DNA of 64,000 nt from Prunella strophiata (lineage: Eukaryota > Chordata > Aves > Passeriformes > Prunellidae): contig JAZBQD010000015.1 in assembly GCA_036583965.1 (NCBI GenBank), forward strand, positions 26,758,310-26,822,309, given 5' to 3'. The notes under the pieces are model-generated. The model worked only from the letters and a program-made list of their open reading frames with translations, searched no databases and was not told the DNA's origin. Of this stretch, positions 13,080 to 25,300 are shown piece by piece (within the stretch, counting starts at the first letter, position 1; each line of letters opens with the position of its first letter). The position numbers and the translations under genes were made by a program.

Positions 13080-13963
13080 GTGGATAGGCTGAAAAACATG
13101 AGTTGGCAGCACATGTGCTCATGTAAGCCAACAATAAGTTCGGTTGGAGTGTTGATCTGCTGGAGGGCAGGAAGGCTCTACAGAGAGATTTTTACAGACT
13201 GCATCAATCTTCTGAGGACAGCTGCATGAGGTTCAATAAGACAAAATGCCAGGTCCTGTCCTTGGGCCACAACAACTCCCTGCACTGTTACAGGGAGGGG
13301 GAAGAGTAGCTGGAAAGCTGCTCAGCAGAAAGGGAGCTGGGAGTGCTGGTCAACTGCAGCTGAACATGAGCCAGCATGTACCCAGATGGCCAAGAAGGCC
13401 AATGGCATCCTGGCCTGTGTCAAAAATAGGGGCCAGCAGGACTAGGGAAGTGATTGTCCTGCTACACTTGGCACTGGTGAGACCACATCTCAAGTACTAT
13501 GTCCAGTTCTGGGCCCCTGACTTCCAAAAGGACACTGAAGTGCTGGAGCATGTGCAGAGAAGGGCAACAGAGCTTGATGAAGGGTCCTATAAAGAGTAAG
13601 CTGAAGGTGACTGGGGTTGTTTAATCTGAAGAAGAGGAGGACTCAGGATGGCACCTCATTGCTCTCTACAACCACCTGAAAGGAGATTGCAGTGAGGTAG
13701 GGGTTGGTCTGTTCTGCTGTATCAAAAGAGGAAATGGCCTTAAAGTGCACCAGGGGAGGTTCAGATTAGATATTAGGAAAAAAAAAATTCACTGAAAGAG
13801 TGGTAAGGCATTGCAATAAGTTGCCCAGGGAGGGGGGCCTCATCTCTGAAAGTGTTCAAGAGGCATCTGGATGTGGCACTGGAGGATACAGGGGTGATTA
13901 TGATGGTGCTGTGTTGACATTGGACAGATGATCTTTCCAACCTTGTTGATTCTGTGATTCTAT
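13080..13963 (+). mobile_element. CR1 LINE, 5'-truncated, long sense copy
   Basis: The longest CR1 copy here. It starts within the RT C-terminal region ('ggttggagtgttgatctgctggagggcagg', the [10 protein letters not shown] region) and runs through 'aggttcaataagacaaaatgccaggtcctg', 'atggccaagaaggccaatggcatcctggcc', 'gcactggtgagaccacatc' and 'gttgcccagggagg' to 'ttgttgattctgtgattctat'. Frame breaks and stops are frequent, so it is a dead copy. The open frame at 13246-13599 is a remnant of it. Confidence 0.9.
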
Positions 13964-16030
13964 TGGCTTCAGTTTTAGATTCATTGTCTCAGATCTTTAC
14001 TAGCTTATGTGTCTCCCTCATACTCTATTATTCTGTGTAAATGTGCATAATCTTTCAACCAGGTGATTTTGAGGTTTTTATGTATTAAAGCATAAAGCAT
14101 TGCCTAAATAAAAAGAGAAAATGTACTAAAATTAATAATTCAGTAATTTTTATATTTTTTTCAACCAAAAATATCTGTAAAAAATATGAAAGTAGAAATA
14201 TTTTTCCTGAGAGGCAACATGCTACAATAGCATGATCCTTGCTAAGTTATAGTAATTCATGGTCAGTAAAGCCTATACTTTTCAATGGCAAATGTGAGCA
14301 TAATGTTCTCAGCATCCCTGTAAACCAGTCCTCAATGGGATGCATTCTTAATTTTATGAATTTCTGTATATGCTGCTGAATGCTTTTCTAAATTTTCACC
14401 TGCGTTGCTATGGAGACTGCTAAAATCTGATTATCATTGCTGAAGGCACCACCTTAGCCTGAAGAGATTAAATAATTTTGCTTTTGCTCAATATTTGTTC
14501 TAAAACTTGGTTGACATGGTCAACTTAGAACCACCCCTATTGGGGAATTTGCTGGAAAGGAAAAATGTGATTTAAGATTTAAACTCCATTACTATGCTGA
14601 TTATTCACAGCAGTGAAAATTTATACACAGCTTGATGTGAAATATTTAGTTTAAGAATTTTGCCCATAAGGAAACACAAAGAAATGATAAACTGTAACAT
14701 CAGTGTCTTTCAATTTGTAATGATTTTACTAGGCCAGGGTCGTATTTAGTCCTCTGAGTTTCTTGCTGTTACCAAGAGAAGTCTGTGAGACAGCTAAATG
14801 ACCTCTCCATGTCCTACATCCCTTCTCTGTAGCTAACAAATTATTCAAACTTCTTCTTCTGTGACTACTTGGAAGTTTGCTGATGAAAAACAGTCTCTAA
14901 AAAACCATATTTAAAGAGGAGCTCAGAAACTCTCTGGGAGTTTTAGTCCTCCAAACTCAGTCTCTTGCAACTTCAGCCCTCAAGGAGAACATGAACATGG
15001 AGATGGGATGTGCTTCATTTGCAGGTCCATGGGCTGTGTGTGTGTAGGTGTGCACATATCCATTTGGTCATGCTCTTCATTCCTGGGAGGAGACCACTTA
15101 GCTGATTTTTTCTCTGAAAAAACTCAGTAGTTTAACATATGAGACCACATAAGGGGGGGTGGTTAAAGTGTTGGGAAAAGAATTCGAACTTGTCCGCTAT
15201 AAAGATATCTTTGAAAAGTGCTATCTGAGGAAGCTGCTGGAAATCTGACATCTGCTTGGATTATTCACTCCCTTGAGGAAGCAGGAGCAGCAGATGTGTT
15301 CTCTTTGTAGCTCTGCACTGGATGGAATATCACAGAGTTTCTCTTGAACCTCAAGTTTATATCTGATAGAAAATTCAGCAATGTCATTCGTCTACATGGA
15401 TGCCCATATACAATTCCATGGGCACTGATTTTTGTTATTTTCCTTGTTGCTGTTATAAATTGTCTGCTTCCATCATTTTATCTTGTGACATGAATTGAAT
15501 CATCCAAGTTCAGTGTGGAACAAATTGACCAAAATGAGACCCATAAAAGCTGGTAGCACTCCTGAATTACTGTTTCCCCACCTTGTTAGCTTACCAAAAA
15601 AATAGCTCAGAACTTACAATTCACGTACAAATGATCCTCATGTAATTGCAGAAGAATCCAAATTTCAAAGGTCACTCATCCCTTGAAATCAGTACAATTG
15701 ATTTTTTTATAGCTTGCAGTCAAAAAACATATTTATGTTTCTGAGACAGGACCTGATAAACTTTCTCCCTGAAGCACTATTAAATAATAGTGCTCAATGA
15801 ATAGATTTGCAAAACACAATTTCATACACTGGTACTTTGATTAAAGATAATGCAGCATGTCATCACAAACATGGTAAAACTCCTGACATGTATCACTGAA
15901 AGTTGTCTTGTATAGAACTAAGAAATGTTTTGATGCTGATTTGCTTGATATCACATATTACATAAAAATGTGTCCTCTTCTTAACGTATATTACTGATGG
16001 AGACCAGAATATAAACCACTGTCAGGTGGG
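13964..16030. other. Intergenic, nothing recognised
   Basis: AT-rich sequence without coding character. It contains a perfect palindrome at 15773-15794 (agcactatta, aa, taatagtgct). Confidence 0.55.
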
Positions 16031-16060
16031 GAAAAAAAAAAAAAAAAAAGAAGAAAAAAA

Positions 16061-16263
16061 TCTAGATATTAGGAAGAAGTTCTTTAATGTGAGGGTGGTG
16101 AGACAGTGGGACAGGTTTCACAGAGAAGTTGTGAATGTCTCATCCCTGAAAGTGTTCAAGATCAACTTGGAACATCTCATGAAAAGTCTTCCCAGGGCAG
16201 GGGGCTTGGAACTGGGTGATCATTAAGGTCCCTTCCAACCAAAACCATTCTATGGTTCTATGA
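16061..16263 (+). mobile_element. CR1 LINE 3' end, short copy
   Basis: 'ctagatattaggaagaagttctttaatgtgagggtggtgagacagtgggacagg', 'ctgaaagtgttcaagatcaac' and the ending 'aaggtcccttccaaccaaaaccattctatggttctatga' are the last 200 nt of CR1. It is preceded directly by an A-rich tract (16032-16060). Confidence 0.88.
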
Positions 16264-18349
16264 TCTATAGCTTTTCTATCAATGGAAGCATAGATTTACC
16301 ATTAATGTGACCACTCAAGTAAACACATATTTATGAAATCCCTCCCTTGCCTAGTGGATTAAACACCAAGGCCAAAATTCTGAAGAAGGGGTAAATGTTT
16401 GATGTGATTGGCTACTTATTGCTAAGTGTTGAATTCTCACTGTTTGACCAAAATCACATGCAAATTTTGAGGCTTACCCCTTGAAAGAATAATCAAAATC
16501 ATGGCATGCTGGCATACTGTGAAAATAAATAAGTATATAGGGGAGGTTTCTTCAGATATAAAATGAGTACAAGTGCAAAACATCCCCTTTCCTCAGTCAT
16601 TCTGACGGTAAAATCCTTTCAATGCTCATTCAGATCTCAGCACCAGATTCAAGCTGTTGCCCTGCAATGCTGTAAATCCTTTGTGGTCCTGCTGCAGCAG
16701 TAATATTAATCAGCAGCAATATAATTTCCTCTTTCTTTAAATAATTTGCTAAATGCTTCTGTAACTACTCATAGGATGAACACTGACCACAGTTTCTGTT
16801 TAAGAATCCAGTTGGAGTAGACACTGAAGGTACTCATTTAATGACTATCAACAGGGATGAGTTTGATTCTTATTTTGCACAACTTTAGTTGTCTCTAGCT
16901 TCTAGTAATTATCTAAGACACAAAGTAATGGAAGGATTTTTTTTCCACATATGCATAGCTACATACCATAGATATAGTCACATATAGTAATACACCAGTA
17001 GAGTGGTTATGCAAAGTTTTTTTCTCCATTACCTTGGGCTGCTAAGTCATGTAGCTAGGACAGTATCAGAAAGATTTAAATGTAACCTTTAGAAATATTT
17101 TTGTTTGGTTAGTAGGATTTATATGGGATGGATGCTCTGCAAACTAATTTTCTGTTAAAATAAAGTGTGATACTTGCAGATTAATTCTGTTTGCACAAAT
17201 GTGGAACAGCAATCTTTCTTTGAGGGGTTAATCAGTAAAAAATTACTTATTAGAGCAGCCAAAAAAGTTCAAGCAATTTTTGTTTCAAATGAGTTATTAT
17301 TCCACCAATCCCACACCTAGCAACTCTGTATTCCCTTCAGCACTTCCATGTTTTTTCTAAACAGTCTCTCAGAGGATTTTCTTACCAGTTTTTCAGAGAT
17401 GATTCTTGTAAGGGCATGGACTGCAAGCACAGGGCTGTAACTGCTCTACACAAGTGCCTTTATTTTCTCTTTCTCTTTCATTCTTGTGGCCAGAACATTT
17501 CATTGCTGAGAAATGTTCAGAGCTACTGTACTAACTTGTGAAGTTGTGCTGGTTTTACCTTATATTTCAAAACAGTCTCGCCTCTCAATACCAATATAAT
17601 TTAAAATCATTCTTATAGACTTCGTGGACCAATTTTCTTTAGCTTGCCTTCATAGCAACTTTGTGAACGGAATAGGGAACTGTGAATGAAAAATGAATTT
17701 GGATACTGAGCAGAAAATGATAACTATTTTTGACATGGTTTTAATAAATTATGTTCATACTGCTTTTGTGATACATGAAACTTAGAAGCTTCCAAGAATA
17801 AGAAAATGCATTTCTTAAATTCAATGAAATATCCCCACTCTGCCTCCCTCTTTCTCACTCCACTGAAGAATTCCCTTCTTTTCAGAAATTGGTCACATTT
17901 CTTGTCAGTCATTTTTTAATACAGTACTGGTGCTTAAATTTCTCAAACTATTAAAATGAGAGCAGGTTTAACATTTTTATCCATTTTACTGAAGTTTAGT
18001 ACTTAATATTATGAATGCCTGCTTCTGTTTGGTCTGCTTTGAAAGTTTGTGAAGGGTGGTTGTACTACAGAGATTTAAATGCCATTTTTTCATGAGAGAA
18101 ATACTTTTTTTCCTGCAAAGTGTCTTAGAGTCACATTTTAAGAGAAGAAATTGCAAAACTGAATTAGTGCATAAATCAGAGAAAATATTTATTTACAGAC
18201 ATGTAAAAATTATGTTACAACATTTTAAAGAAAACTGTAATGAACCATCATTCTGCTCTAATGGGCAAACTCTGAATGTTTCAAATCTAAATTACAGTGG
18301 CACCAATTAAAAATAGGACTGCTAACAAGATTATAGTTATCTACATTGT
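16264..18349. other. Intergenic, nothing recognised
   Basis: AT-rich, without repeats or coding segments that I recognise. Confidence 0.55.
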
Positions 18350-18467
18350 TTAAGTACAGTGATTTTTCAGAACTAAAAATGGATCTACAGAGAAAACTAA
18401 TAGGAACTGCAACAATATGTAATACAAGAGTTTACAAAAGTAAAAATATTTTTTCTTGATCCAAACT

Positions 18468-18990
18468 TTAAAGCTTTTTAGTAAATATTTTCCATTCATG
18501 CAGCTGCCCATGTTTGAAACAAACATCTGAAATACACAGAGCATGTAGACCTGTGTAGAAAATAAATTGGTTTGATTCAGGACTGTCTGTAAAGGATTTT
18601 ATGCCTGTTGACTGTCCAAACTGATTGACAAGATCTTTTAGGTTTCCTATTCCTCCATATTGCAAGGGATGAGTAACGCTGAAAAATCCCACAATTGACA
18701 AAACTTATGTCAAACAAGTAACAGGTGATGGCAAACAACACCAAGCATACTGCATACATGGACAGCAGAGAACTATTAAGCTCTGTCAAAGCTACCAGCA
18801 TCCTCTGGAGTGATTTTAAGCAAACATGCCATTGAGAAACCTTACTAGTAATAGACTGCACGGGGTAACAATCTTCTGGCTTGCAAATGAAATAATGCCT
18901 TGTGGTGTTACCAGAGGTGACGTTTGTGTTCAAAATATACTCAAGACTTAAACTCTGGTGTGAAACAGTGTCAACATTATGAATGTGCAA
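18468..18990 (-). pseudogene. Unidentified coding-like segment with a membrane helix, probably frameshifted
   Basis: On the minus strand, 18990 to 18577 is open for 137 codons with protein-like composition. There are possible N-glycosylation sites (NVT, NTT, NSS), a two-cysteine loop (ICKPEDCYPV), a short amphipathic stretch (WHVCLKSLQRMLVALTELN), and a hydrophobic membrane-like segment (LLSMYAVCLVLFAITCYLF). A second minus-strand frame, 18701-18468 (beginning SIVGFFSVTHPLQYGG), overlaps its end and is open for 77 codons, as if one protein had been split by a frameshift. There is no ATG at the left frame start (a stop precedes a TTG), although an acceptor-like ttacag and tcacag lie just upstream. 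It could be the last loop and helix of a multi-span membrane protein retrocopy, a lost exon, or chance. I could not name the family. Confidence 0.25.
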
Positions 18991-20311
18991 TCATTTCTGT
19001 GAGTTTATACTGTAAGGGTAATGATTGTAAAGAATGTGTAAAAATCTCAGAGTGCTTTCTGTGAGTGTTAGCTCATTTGGAATGGAGGTGGTGAAGAGAC
19101 AATATACCTAGATGTTTCTCATATCTAGTTTATTAACACCCATATCAGAACTGATCTCCTTGGATGATTTTCTGCATCTTTTAAGTCAGCCAATTCATAA
19201 TCAGTTTATGTGATTAAATGGTACAAATGCCTCTGGAGCTGCTGAGTTTGGAAGTTCTTTTTTTTTTTTTTTTTTAACTATCAGCCAAAGATGGAAATCC
19301 CAGAATGGCAATTATTTTTGCATTTTTACAGTTAAAAATGTTCATAACCTATATTAAGAGATAGAAAATTGAGAAGTATTTCACCCTCTGATTTGACCTA
19401 ACATTTCACTTACACAGAAGTAATATTTTTTTCCGGCACTTTTCTCAGAGAGTCAGCCCTGATAAATTCTGAAGCTGCAGTTCTTTATGCTCAGGTGTAA
19501 CTACTTATTTAAGGAGCTGGGTACTACTCAGCACTTATGTAAACCATGTAACTCCACACACAATAGACAAGCTCAATACAAGGTACACAAATGTAACTGA
19601 GAGTGTAATGTCACATAGCTAGCTAGTGCAAAAAATTCTCACTCATTAATAGGATAATTAAAATGTATGCTTTTCTTCCAAATTTCTGAAAAATGTCAGT
19701 CCTTCTTTGTTGATGGTCCCCATGCCAGAAACCTGACCAGAGACCTTGAGCTCCCACCCACTTACACCTGCACTACTTGAGGTGAACCTGTCATCTCAGA
19801 AACTGCTTTTTAAAACAGAAATTTAAAGTTAGATCTTTTAAAAAGTCTCCCTGGTACCTTTTGTATTCTCTTGTTTTCAGCCTACAGAGAATGTTTGAAA
19901 GGGCAAGGCAAGAGTTCATTTTTGTAGTGCTGGATGATGTGAAGTAGCAAGTACCCTGGTCATGGAGCTCAGTGGTCAGGGCTCAATGCTGCAGTCTGGG
20001 TCTGTGCTCCATTTGACTGTGTAAGATACTTCCTAAATTAATGCCTCTCCCTCTGGGGAGGCTGTAGCTAATAAATAATTTATTTACCCTGCAATCACTT
20101 TAAAGACATGTCTCTTTCTATATGAGCACCACTCACATAAAGATGTAGATGAATAAATACATATTCCTTGTTTCATGTCATCTGCAATGCTAAAGAGGTC
20201 TGACTTTGGGATGGTGAACAAGCTGGTACTTTTCTAGGGGAAGAAGTCCTTGTGCCTGTATGCTTTTTTACCTTTAATATCTCAGTAACACAAGAGAAAT
20301 AATGCATCCAT
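18991..20311. other. Sequence downstream of RALYL, nothing recognised
   Basis: AT-rich, with a T-run at about 19258-19275. No gene or known repeat was recognised between the putative RALYL cleavage site and the orphan segment. Confidence 0.5.
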
Positions 20312-21271
20312 TCTGTTTGAAAAGAAATATGATTTATTAAGAAATTCTATACTGAGATTCCCCCTACATCTGTAATAATTAATTATTCCAACTTCAGGCT
20401 TTTAGGAGGGCCTTAGGAGTTTGTGGGTGGAAAGACTATTGCCAGAAAAGAACCCAAAAAGTAATAAATAGGCTAACTCAGGCTGTCAGATGTTGGCAGA
20501 CTATAAGTAATTTTCCTGGCTAGACAGGAGGCTGACTGACTTTCCATATGGTAGCAACAAACTGCCTTTAGAGATTTGCAAGAACAGCTGTAACAACTGT
20601 CTGAAGAATGGCATCACAGAGAGGGCTTATCTGAAGAAGAGGGTTTAAGGAGGATGCAATTTACAGTTTATCAAGGATTGTTCTCTTATTTTGACATTTT
20701 CACTTTTTAGAAGCTATTCTATTACCAAATGTAATTATTTCCAATGAAAAATAAATGGAATAAAAGAATGGGAAATACCATACAATGTATTTAATTGTGG
20801 CACTGATCAAAATGATCTTGTTTGAACTAAGCAGTAAACAAAGAAGTGCAATATCACCTGACTCTAAATATGGTAAAACAGTAAAACGTGCTAATCATAA
20901 AAATAGCTTTTAGAAATATACATTTGTATACAGTGTTTTCCACACCTGTTAAATACGTCCTTCATATTATTATGATACAGTACATTGGCCTTTAAGACAT
21001 CAAAATTAAAAAAATAATACCAATAATTAGCCAGAGAAAACCACATTTACAATCTAAACCATAAAAATCTGACAATTGTACAGCTTAGAACATATAAGAA
21101 ATGGAGTTTCTAATATTTGAACAATAATGTCCATTTTAATAAGTAAATTGAGTTTCATACAAATTGAGTCAAAGGTGTTGTCAGCCAGTAAGAAACTGCA
21201 GTTCACAATTTTCTGTGGGGAAGTCAGAGTTTCTCTTCTCAGCCTTCAGGGGGTTCACACATGACAGTTCA
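20312..21271 (-). other. RALYL: Predicted RALYL 3' UTR
   Basis: About 960 nt of AT-rich, repeat-free sequence follow the stop codon on the minus strand, up to the polyadenylation signal at 20333-20338. Two weaker ATTAAA-type hexamers occur earlier on this strand, near 20785 and 21132, and could give shorter forms. The exact end is inferred from the signal and not shown by transcript data. Confidence 0.6.
20333..20338 (-). terminator. Candidate poly(A) signal AATAAA for RALYL
   Basis: The minus strand reads cttAATAAAtcat. About 35-45 nt further on the same strand is a U/GU-rich stretch (atttctcttgtgttactg), the usual layout for cleavage about 20 nt after the hexamer, near 20312. This is the first canonical AATAAA on that strand that I noticed after the FLQIK stop. 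Confidence 0.55.
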
Positions 21272-21289
21272 TCACTTGATCTGTAGAAA
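21272..21289 (-). CDS. RALYL: RALYL terminal coding exon (FLQIK-stop)
   Basis: Only 18 coding nt lie in the last exon: TTT CTA CAG ATC AAG TGA on the minus strand, directly after the acceptor catttctcag. This encodes FLQIK, the C terminus I recall for mammalian RALYL, and phase 0 fits the end of the preceding coding exon (NEL) 16.9 kb upstream. The match was found by scanning for that peptide next to an AG. A chance match is possible but unlikely, because acceptor, phase, peptide and stop codon all agree and the AT-rich sequence that follows looks like a 3' UTR. The exon continues as non-coding sequence towards lower coordinates. Confidence 0.85.
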   Translation of the reverse strand, partial: FLQIK

Positions 21290-22278
21290 CTGAGAAATGA
21301 AATGTTGGCTTTAGTATGAAAGCATAGAGTTTCTTCCAGGAGAACCTCAAAAAGAAACCAAGACAGCTGGGGAAAAGAGCCAAGAGGACTATGACTTGAC
21401 TTTTTCACAAATCAAGCAAATATCAATATCTATAATGCTTTCCCACCTTAAGCCATCAAAGTTAAAAGAAGAATAGTGTTTCCTGCAGCAGTGGGCAATC
21501 AGGCTGTGCAACAGCCTTGAGTTGACTGCACGGCCCAAAATAATAACAGCAAATCAAGTAAGAGCTATTGAAGCTGAAGTATACCTCCCCTCAATAATGC
21601 TATGCAAACAACTGCTGAATAATTTCTATTTTAGCAGCAGGAAATAGAATAATGTATCTTGGCTGCTTTGCAATGAAATGCTTTATTTGCATAATAGCAT
21701 TCAATCTAAACAAATTGCATGTAGAATTCTTTGCTTCAGTCCCATCAAGCTATTTATATACCTTACTCCATTTCCATTGGCTGTGTGCTTTCAGCAATGC
21801 CTATAGTTACCAGATTGATGGATTTTTCCTCAGTAGCTTCCCTTTTGCTTTGCCTATTTTGCTATTGTTTTTGTGGACCTGCCATAGGGTATAACTGTAT
21901 TTCCTTTGATATCATTTCTTGCTTTATCAGCTGCACTATGAAAACTCAAAAGTCCAGTGTTAGCCAACACTATTAAAGTTCATTTTTCCAGCAGAGGCTG
22001 GAGGCAGGTTGCATCTGAATCCTGCTATGTGACCCATTAATGCTACCAGCTTCAAGTAGGCATTGAGTGATGCTGCAGGGGAGCATAAGGAGCACCAGCT
22101 CCACCTACCCACGGGGAAACTGACAACACTTTCTTAATTGCATCTGTTTGGAAAACTGACAGTAGAAAATGTTGGCAGAAGTAGATGGTTTCTTTTTTTA
22201 AAGTGAAATTTTCAGCCCAAGATTTTTTTTTTAAATTTTGACAGGAAAAATATCTTTCAGCCAACCTTTTCTGCAATC

Positions 22279-22284
22279 TTTTTT

Positions 22285-22317
<33 letters not shown>
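22279..22317. repeat. Long T homopolymer
   Basis: Seven T, one C, then 31 T, followed by a G-rich stretch (gggtgggggcagtgggg). A simple repeat within an intron; it reads as an A-tract on the transcribed minus strand. Confidence 0.9.
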
Positions 22318-22318
<1 letters not shown>

Positions 22319-25300
22319 GGTGGGGGCAGTGGGGTTTGGAGTCTATCTTGTTTTATAACTGAAGAAGGAAACAGCTGATGAAACCTGGTGCACTTCTGAT
22401 CAAAGGCTGAAAAGCTTCCAGATGATTTTTTCAGTCAATTTTCACCTCCTTCAATGGGAAAAAAATTCTGTTAAAATTTCCATTTACTGAAAACCTGGTT
22501 TTCCAGAAACATCCAAGTCACTGCAGGACTGGGTTCCTGACCTTTGAAGAAGTCAGGTATCAGATTTCCCCTTCACTGCAAAGAGAGCACCAGGTCTGTG
22601 CTTGTGGTCTTCACAGGTAACCAGGATTAGGGAGAAAAACTCATGTGAGAGATCCCAGAATTTTCTTCTTTCAGTTAAATCATCCTGAAACTATTATTCT
22701 CTACTTGCATAGAGAAAAATCTTCATCTCTCATGTTTTAGGTCTGATCCCTAGAGAGACTAGCTATAATAAAAAAGACCTTTAAATTCAATCCTTAAGTC
22801 TGAGAGAGGCTTAATGGTTTTTAACTAGCTATTCATCTCAGGAGTAAAAAAAAAAAAAAGAAAAAAAAAAATCCCACTGTACATCCTATTAGCTCCAAAG
22901 AGAGTTCCTCTTTTCTAGCTTTTTTTTTCAACTCTGCTTTGCCGTTCCATTATGCCATTATAAGGAGCAACAATTATGGCAGCAATAAGAGGCAGATTTT
23001 CAAGTTATTTATCAAAGCTTTTTTCCCTTGCCATAAACCTTTCAAACCTTTACCTGTCACCAGCACTAAAGAGCTTAATTAGGTTACTATTGTGAAACAT
23101 TTATGTTGCTAACCATCTGGACCCAAGTCACCAATGCTGCTTTGCTGTTGGTTGGAAACAGTGATAAAAATTTAGCAGCCCCACCAGTCTAAAATATTCC
23201 TGTGTTCTTCCTTCAGTACATGGATTTCTTATTTCCCTCTCACTACAAATAATGGTGAAGTCTGAGAAGAAACATTGAAATCTGAAAGAGCCAAACTTTT
23301 ATTTTCCCTGTAATGACAGGAATCCAGGGCTATGATTAATCTAGAGTAATTCAATGCTAATTTCATTCTATTTCTTTCTTCTGAATAGTGTGCAGTTTAT
23401 CATCTGCCTTTGTGGCAGTGCTGATGATATTAAAAAACCCTCATGATGACTAGTAGGCTTTTTAAAATTTTTTCATTTCTTTCCCCTCATATATAAAAAC
23501 ATCTCCTGACACAATAAGGATGAACTGAATTACATTTAAGCCAGTAATAAGGCTTTCATTTGATGTAGTTCTAACAGAAAACCACTTTAGAAAGTGTGAT
23601 TTGAACATAATGCATTTTAAGAATTGGATAACTCAACGGAGCATATAGACTTGGCATCTGTAGACAGTATCAAAGAAACTCTATATACTGTCCTAATTGT
23701 CATAATAATCTTTGAAAAAAAAAAAGGATGGAGAGAGTTTATGGAATATTTATTGGTTCATTTTCCACCTGAAATGATTTCTGCTGCTTTTTTCACTATC
23801 TGGATGGCTTTTTGAGCATGAGGTATTGGAAACACTCTTTTTAGGCATAACACTGTATTTCAGTCTTCCAAAAATGCTATTGCTACTGTTATTATAATTC
23901 TAGTATAATCTTTCTGGCATTTTTGCCAAATTCAAATTCTACTAGATTAAATTAATTTTAACTATACACTATTACATTGTATATAACATGGGAAAGCCAA
24001 CATTAAATAGTTTCCTTCTCACAGGGTTTATGGGAAGAGCATTCTGGTCTTTACCATGCTATTCTTCCAGACCTAAATGTACCTGTATGAGAGTGTAAAT
24101 TCAGCATATGTTTTTGGGAGGGAGTATTAGGAATGTGCTGTGACTAAATGACACAAAAGAGGTACATGATTAATATCTTACCTTGTATATTAAGAAAATG
24201 TTTAATGTCCCACAGAATATAGTCATTGCAGACTTCACTCTATCGGTTTACCCAACAATAATTATAGGCAATAAGAGCATCCAAAGTACATGAAAGACAT
24301 TTATCTGACAAAACGGCATCTGTTTTTAAAAAATTCTTTGCTCTGAATGGCTTTTAAGATAACATTAATCTTAGAAACTCTCAGAAAATTCAGCTAAAAA
24401 AAGAGTATGGATAGATGGTGGTTCACATATACACAGGAACTTGAAACCCAGAGCTTCAAGTATCCTTCCTCTTACTCTCCTGTCTTTTTTTCCTTGCTAG
24501 ACAAACCCATTCTCAGGACTGGAATTCTCTGTTTAATCACTGTAATGGAGGCATCTGAAGCTACTGCTGACCACTGCTTGGTAAAATTCTGCTTGGTAAA
24601 ATTGCACATCTATCTCTTGCAGGCTCCTCTTGAGTAGGAGACTTGATCCTTGACACCTTTCTAGCTTTCTGCTGGTGTCTGACTGTGCTTTGACAGAAGG
24701 TTATGTGACTACCATCCATCACTTTCTGCAAAACAACAGCATGCTCCATTAAAATGCAGCAGGTACACTGTCCTTTCACTCCCAATGCTGGCCCTCATAC
24801 TTATGCTACCTCAAACTGCAATTGTAGCACAACAGCTTTCATTACATCTGATGCTCACTCCTAATAGTGTTATTTGTACAACTGAGAATTCTGAATCCAG
24901 GTCTACAGATGCTACTTTTATGTCCTTGAGGATAGAATACTCTGTTTCATCTCTAATAATTTCTTTTGATTATGAAATGCACTTTCTGGACAGCCAAAGA
25001 GATGAAAAATGGAATCTGTTTGCAGAGCAGGCATTAAAAAAAAAATAAAATAGCCAGAACTTAGTGGGCCATTATTGATCTAGATATTTACATAAAAATG
25101 AGAAAAATCATAATGCAGTACAGAAAGTAGTAATGCAAATTGCCAATCTGTTTTTTTTTGCTATGTCTAACTCCTCTTTTTCTCTTAAGCAGGCACTCAC
25201 ACTGTGTGCAAAACACTGTAATTTATATTTGTAAGGTACCATGGGGACATGCACTTTTGTTGGCTTTTACACAGCATTCTTCATTATCACTGGAAAACCA

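Noticed and set aside
20153..20158. AATAAA on the plus strand near the RALYL end
   Set aside because: Wrong strand for RALYL, and no plus-strand gene ends there.
21652..21976. Hydrophobic plus-strand open frames resembling membrane helices
   Set aside because: T-rich DNA commonly yields Phe/Leu/Ile-rich chance frames; two overlapping frames are equally hydrophobic.
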